64,000 bases of DNA, taken from positions 930,001 through 994,000 of the forward strand of contig JADJQY010000001.1 in assembly GCA_016712505.1 (NCBI GenBank). Direction: 5' to 3'. Shown here piece after piece: positions 60,731-64,000 of the stretch. Position numbers and translations under genes: made by a program. Below the pieces are notes generated by a model that was not told where the DNA came from, ran no database searches, and worked only from the letters and a program-made list of their open reading frames with translations. How positions within the stretch are numbered: the stretch's first letter is position 1; every line of letters starts with the position of its first letter. The stretch is from Candidatus Eiseniibacteriota bacterium. GTDB taxonomy: Bacteria; Eisenbacteria; RBG-16-71-46; CAIMUX01.

Positions 60731-62947
60731 TCAGGTCTCGATCGGATCGTCGAGCCGGAGGGTCAATCCGATCCGCCGACGAGGGAGGTCGATCTCCAGC
60801 ACCTTCACTTGTACGATCTGGCCCACCTTCACCACCTCGCGCGGGTCGCGCACGAAGCGGCGTGAAAGGCGGGAGACGTGGGCCAGTCCGTCCTGATGGA
60901 CTCCGACGTCGATGAAGGCGCCGAAGTTCGCCACATTGGTGACCACCCCCTCGAGTTGCATCCCGGGCAGCAGGTCCTCGATCGTCTCCACCCCGTCTCG
61001 AAACGCGGCGGTCTGGAACGTCGGCCGGGGATCGCGCCCCGGCTTCTCCAGCTCAGCCAGGATGTCGCGAATGGTCGGGAGTCCGAACCGTTCATCACGG
61101 AACTCATCCGGCCGCAGAGTGCGCACGAAGGCGCCATCGCCGATCAACGCCGTGACCGGCCGATTCGAGCGGGCGACGATCTTCTCCACCACGGGATAAG
61201 CCTCGGGGTGCACCGCGGAGGCGTCGAGCGGGTTCTCTCCGCCCTGAATGCGGAGGAAGCCGGCGGCTTGCTCGAACGCCTTCGGTCCGACGCGCGAGAC
61301 CTTGAGCAACTCCCGTCGATCCCGAAACGGGCCATGCTGATCGCGATGCTCGACGATCCTCTGGGCCAGTGAGCTGTTCAGACCGGAGACCCGAGCGAGG
61401 AGCGGCGCGGAGGCCAGGTTCAGCTCGACGCCTACGCCGTTCACGCAATCCTCCACCACCGCGTCGAGTGCCCGGGCGAGCTGGGTCTGCTCCACGTCGT
61501 GCTGATACTGGCCAACACCGATCGACTTGGGATCGATCTTGACCAGTTCCGCCAGCGGATCCTGAAGCCGCCGAGCGATCGAGACCGCGCCGCGCAGCGA
61601 GACATCCAGGTCCGGAAACTCGCGAGCCGCGAGCTCCGACGCGGAGTAGACCGAAGCGCCCGCTTCGGAGACCACGACCCGAGCGAGGTTCAGTTCCGGG
61701 TGGCGCCGGATCAGCTCGGTGGCCAGGCGCTCCGTCTCGCGCGAGGCGGTCCCGTTTCCGATGCTGATCAACCGCACGTCGTGTCGCCGGGCCATGGCCT
61801 CGAGCGTCGCCAGGGATCGTTCCCAATCGTTGCGCGGAACGTGGGGGTAGATGGTGCCGGTCTCAAGCAGCTTTCCGGTGGTATCGACCACCGCCACCTT
61901 CACTCCGGTGCGGAGGCCGGGGTCGAGTCCCATCGTGACCTTTCCCCCCGCCGGGGCGGCGAGCAGGAGATCACGCAGGTTCTTTCCGAAGACACGAATC
62001 GCCTCTTCCTCCGCCGCTTCGCGCAATTGGGTGAAGAGCGCCACCTCGAGATGGATGGCGAGTTTCAGCTTCCAGGTCGCGCGCACCGATTCGCGGAGCC
62101 AGGAATCCGCGGCCCGCCCGTGCGGCTCGATCTTCCAGAACTGAGCCACCCGCGTCGCTCCCGGAGAGAGCGGTGCGGCTTGGCCGGGTGTGGGGGAAGG
62201 AGTCTCGTGCCCCTCGTCCGGCTCCTCGAGCGCGACGAAGATCGCGGCCGCTTCCCGTGCGCGGAAGAGCGCCAGCGCTCGGTGCGAGGGCATCCGGTGG
62301 ATCGGCTCCGCATACTCGAAGTAGTCCGAGAACTTGATCGCCGCGTCATCCGCCTTGGGGTTCTTCCGGGCTCGGAGGAGGCCGGTCTCCCACAGCCAGG
62401 TGCGCAGAGACCCGAGCAGCGCGGCTTCCTCGCTCCAGATCTCCATCAAGATCTGCCGCGCTCCGTCCAGCGCGGCGCGGGCGTCCGGCACGCCGCGCTC
62501 CGAGTCGACGAAACGGGCGGCGGCCGCTTCGGGGTCGGTCGTGGGGTCATCCCAGAGCGCGCGGGCCAGCGGCTCGAGCCCCGCCTCACGGGCGATCTGC
62601 GCCTTCGTCCTTCGCTTCGGGCGATAGGGGAGATAGATGTCCTCCAGGTCGGTCTTGTTTGCGCAGGCGCGGATGGCCGCCTCCAGCTCCGGGGTCAGTT
62701 TGCCCTGCTCCCCGATCGAGCTCAGGATCGCCGCACGTCGTTCTTCCAGCTCGCGGAGATAGCGCAGCCGTTCCTCCAGCAATCTGAGTTGGGTGTCGTC
62801 GAGGCCGCCCGTCGCTTCCTTGCGGTAGCGGGCGATGAACGGCACGGTGGCTCCCTCATCGAGCAGCCGTACCGCGGCGTCGACCTGCTCCGGGCGCGCC
62901 ACCAGTTCGCGGGCCAGGGTCTGCGTGATCTCGAGCATGCGGGGCAT
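60731..62947 (-). CDS. tex: Tex-family S1 RNA-binding transcription accessory protein
   Basis: 738 residues, usual Tex length. N-terminal helical domain (VDAAVRLLDEGATVPFIARYRKEATGGLDD), YqgF-like RNase fold (GLDPGLRTGVKVAVVD), helix-hairpin-helix region (VGVELNLASAPLLARVSGL) and a C-terminal S1 domain (LEGVVTNVANFGAFIDVGVHQDGLAHVS). It binds nucleic acids and helps transcription or rescue of stalled polymerase. ATG 62947 or ATG 62938 may start it. Confidence 0.95.
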   Translation of the reverse strand: MPRMLEITQTLARELVARPEQVDAAVRLLDEGATVPFIARYRKEATGGLDDTQLRLLEERLRYLRELEERRAAILSSIGEQGKLTPELEAAIRACANKTDLEDIYLPYRPKRRTKAQIAREAGLEPLARALWDDPTTDPEAAAARFVDSERGVPDARAALDGARQILMEIWSEEAALLGSLRTWLWETGLLRARKNPKADDAAIKFSDYFEYAEPIHRMPSHRALALFRAREAAAIFVALEEPDEGHETPSPTPGQAAPLSPGATRVAQFWKIEPHGRAADSWLRESVRATWKLKLAIHLEVALFTQLREAAEEEAIRVFGKNLRDLLLAAPAGGKVTMGLDPGLRTGVKVAVVDTTGKLLETGTIYPHVPRNDWERSLATLEAMARRHDVRLISIGNGTASRETERLATELIRRHPELNLARVVVSEAGASVYSASELAAREFPDLDVSLRGAVSIARRLQDPLAELVKIDPKSIGVGQYQHDVEQTQLARALDAVVEDCVNGVGVELNLASAPLLARVSGLNSSLAQRIVEHRDQHGPFRDRRELLKVSRVGPKAFEQAAGFLRIQGGENPLDASAVHPEAYPVVEKIVARSNRPVTALIGDGAFVRTLRPDEFRDERFGLPTIRDILAELEKPGRDPRPTFQTAAFRDGVETIEDLLPGMQLEGVVTNVANFGAFIDVGVHQDGLAHVSRLSRRFVRDPREVVKVGQIVQVKVLEIDLPRRRIGLTLRLDDPIET

Positions 62948-63005
62948 TTCTCCCAGGTCTGAGATTGGGTCTTCGATCCTCCAAAGGGCGCGCAGACTAG
63001 CAGAT

Positions 63006-63035
63006 TTGTTCCGGGTACGGCACCGCTGCTACACT
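63006..63035 (+). promoter_or_regulatory. Candidate sigma-70-like promoter of the YVTN/cytochrome paralogue
   Basis: TTGTTC (63006-63011) and TACACT (63030-63035) are 18 bases apart, 55 bases before ATG 63091. Confidence 0.4.
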
Positions 63036-63090
63036 GAAGCGCGCCATTCGAGAATCGTTCGCTACATCGTGGCCTTGCCGGGAGTCGTTC

Positions 63091-64000
63091 ATGGCATCAC
63101 GCACCCCCCTTCGATCCGCCGGGATTGGCCGTTGTCTGCCGGTCGCGGGCGTCCTCCTCTCCTTGGCGGTTGCCCGGGCCGCTGCGCAGGAGGTCAATCC
63201 TCAGAACTTCGAGAGCGCCCCGGTACATCCGGTCGAGCTGTCGGCGGACCGGACCCGGTTGTTCGTCGCCCACACCGCGGATCATCGGCTGGTGGTCTTC
63301 GACCTGACGGGCGACGCGGCTCCCATCCGGGTCGCGGAGGTCCAGGTGGGGCTCGAGCCGGTCACGGTGCGGGCACTCTCGGGCGAGCAGGTGTGGGTCG
63401 TCAATCGTGTATCGGACAGCATCAGCCTGGTCGACCTGCACCGAGGAACGGTGACCCGCACGCTCCGGACGGGGGACGGTCCCAACGATGTCGTATTCGC
63501 CCACGGCAAGGCATTCGTCTCGATCGAGGGGGAAGACTGCCTCGAGGTTTTCGACCTCGCTGATCTCGATGCCTCGCCGGTGCGAGTGATGCTCAATCAC
63601 TCCCGGCCCAGGTCGCTCGCGCTCGCTCCCGATCAACAGTCCCTCTATGTCGCCGGCCTCGACAGCCAGAACCGTACGACCATCGTTCCCGATCTCGTCG
63701 TACAGGACAACGGCGGCTTGCCCCCGGCCGATCCGCCGATGCTCCCCGATCTGCCGAGTCCCCCGGCGGTGGGCCTCATCGTCCGTCACGATGGCGAGCA
63801 TTGGCGGGATGAGATAGCACGCGTCTGGGATGACTTCCTGCCCTACCAGCTCTACGACCAGGATGTGATCGAAGTGTCGACCACCGGGCTCGCGGTCCTG
63901 GGGGCGTACTCGGATGTCGGGACCAATCTGTTCAACCTCGCCGTCGCCCCGAGCGGGCGGATCTACTGCACCAACTTCGAAGCGCAGAACCACCGCCGGT
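63091..64000 (+). CDS. YVTN-propeller protein, paralogue of 28198-30988, cut by the window end
   Basis: 303 codons are visible from ATG 63091 (GGGAG 7 bases upstream) and the frame is open at the edge. Signal peptide to about ARAAAQ, then propeller sequence nearly parallel to the protein at 28198: NPQNFESAPVHPVELS against SPDNFESPPVHPIERS, and WVVNRVSDSISLVDL against WVVNHLSDSISIIDL. By analogy the missing part should carry c-haem sites and possibly a FlgD-like tail. Likely exported to the periplasm or surface. Confidence 0.88.
   Translation, partial: MASRTPLRSAGIGRCLPVAGVLLSLAVARAAAQEVNPQNFESAPVHPVELSADRTRLFVAHTADHRLVVFDLTGDAAPIRVAEVQVGLEPVTVRALSGEQVWVVNRVSDSISLVDLHRGTVTRTLRTGDGPNDVVFAHGKAFVSIEGEDCLEVFDLADLDASPVRVMLNHSRPRSLALAPDQQSLYVAGLDSQNRTTIVPDLVVQDNGGLPPADPPMLPDLPSPPAVGLIVRHDGEHWRDEIARVWDDFLPYQLYDQDVIEVSTTGLAVLGAYSDVGTNLFNLAVAPSGRIYCTNFEAQNHRR

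Overview
The window is 64 kb of very GC-rich, densely coded DNA from a Gram-negative bacterium. The evidence for an outer membrane is many lipoproteins with lipoboxes, beta-barrel-like proteins, an OmpA-family lipoprotein and an ExbB/TolQ-type motor protein. Several large secreted proteins end in a FlgD-like/T9SS-like C-terminal beta-domain (14592-16256, the frameshifted gene at 28198-30988, 43860-45551). That feature, with proteobacteria-type ceramide genes and AgmX/TPR envelope genes, suggests an uncultured FCB-group or Myxococcota-like lineage such as Candidatus Eisenbacteria. No rRNA or other marker gene is present to settle this.

Layout. 1-3.7 kb: a 5'-truncated histidine kinase with its response regulator, then a secreted lipoprotein. 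3.7-9.2 kb (minus strand): an osmoprotectant-type ABC ATPase, a low-complexity lipoprotein, and an NtrB/NtrC-like kinase and sigma-54 activator. 9.8-27.0 kb (plus strand): sixteen almost gapless or overlapping genes, probably one operon. It runs from haem-type lipoproteins, OM barrels, a DUF4266/DUF3570 pair and an NHL propeller protein, through a 1,445-residue TPR protein and a TPR lipoprotein, to an ExbB/TolQ protein and an AgmX-domain TonB-like protein. This looks like a trans-envelope machine distantly like Myxococcus Glt/Nfs and is the best candidate for an undescribed system. 27.1-33.3 kb: epimerase, YVTN-propeller dihaem cytochrome (frameshifted), hydrolase, fumarase. 33.5-46.5 kb: a soluble PAS/MCP-like protein, an APH/ThrB-like kinase, peptidases PepF and M18, ApbE, an OmpA-family lipoprotein behind a textbook sigma-54 promoter, GalT, and a choice-of-anchor L protein. 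47-51.8 kb: a bacterial ceramide operon (Spt, GNAT-type ceramide synthase, CerR-like reductase, AUR1/PAP2-like membrane enzyme). 51.8-54.0 kb (minus): a membrane protein, a redoxin lipoprotein whose in-frame TGA almost certainly encodes selenocysteine, and a TerC protein. 54.2-64 kb: response regulator, multi-PAS kinase, Tricorn-type protease, Tex, and a second, window-truncated paralogue of the YVTN/cytochrome protein.

Non-coding structure is rich. A 182-bp long-hairpin element occurs twice (5473-5654 and 54985-55166). An identical 20-bp palindrome lies inside two unrelated genes. There is a 32/33-bp inverted repeat at 42194-42306, several short-period tandem repeats, and a G11 tract upstream of the Tricorn gene. 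No tRNA, rRNA, CRISPR array, transposase or phage gene was seen.
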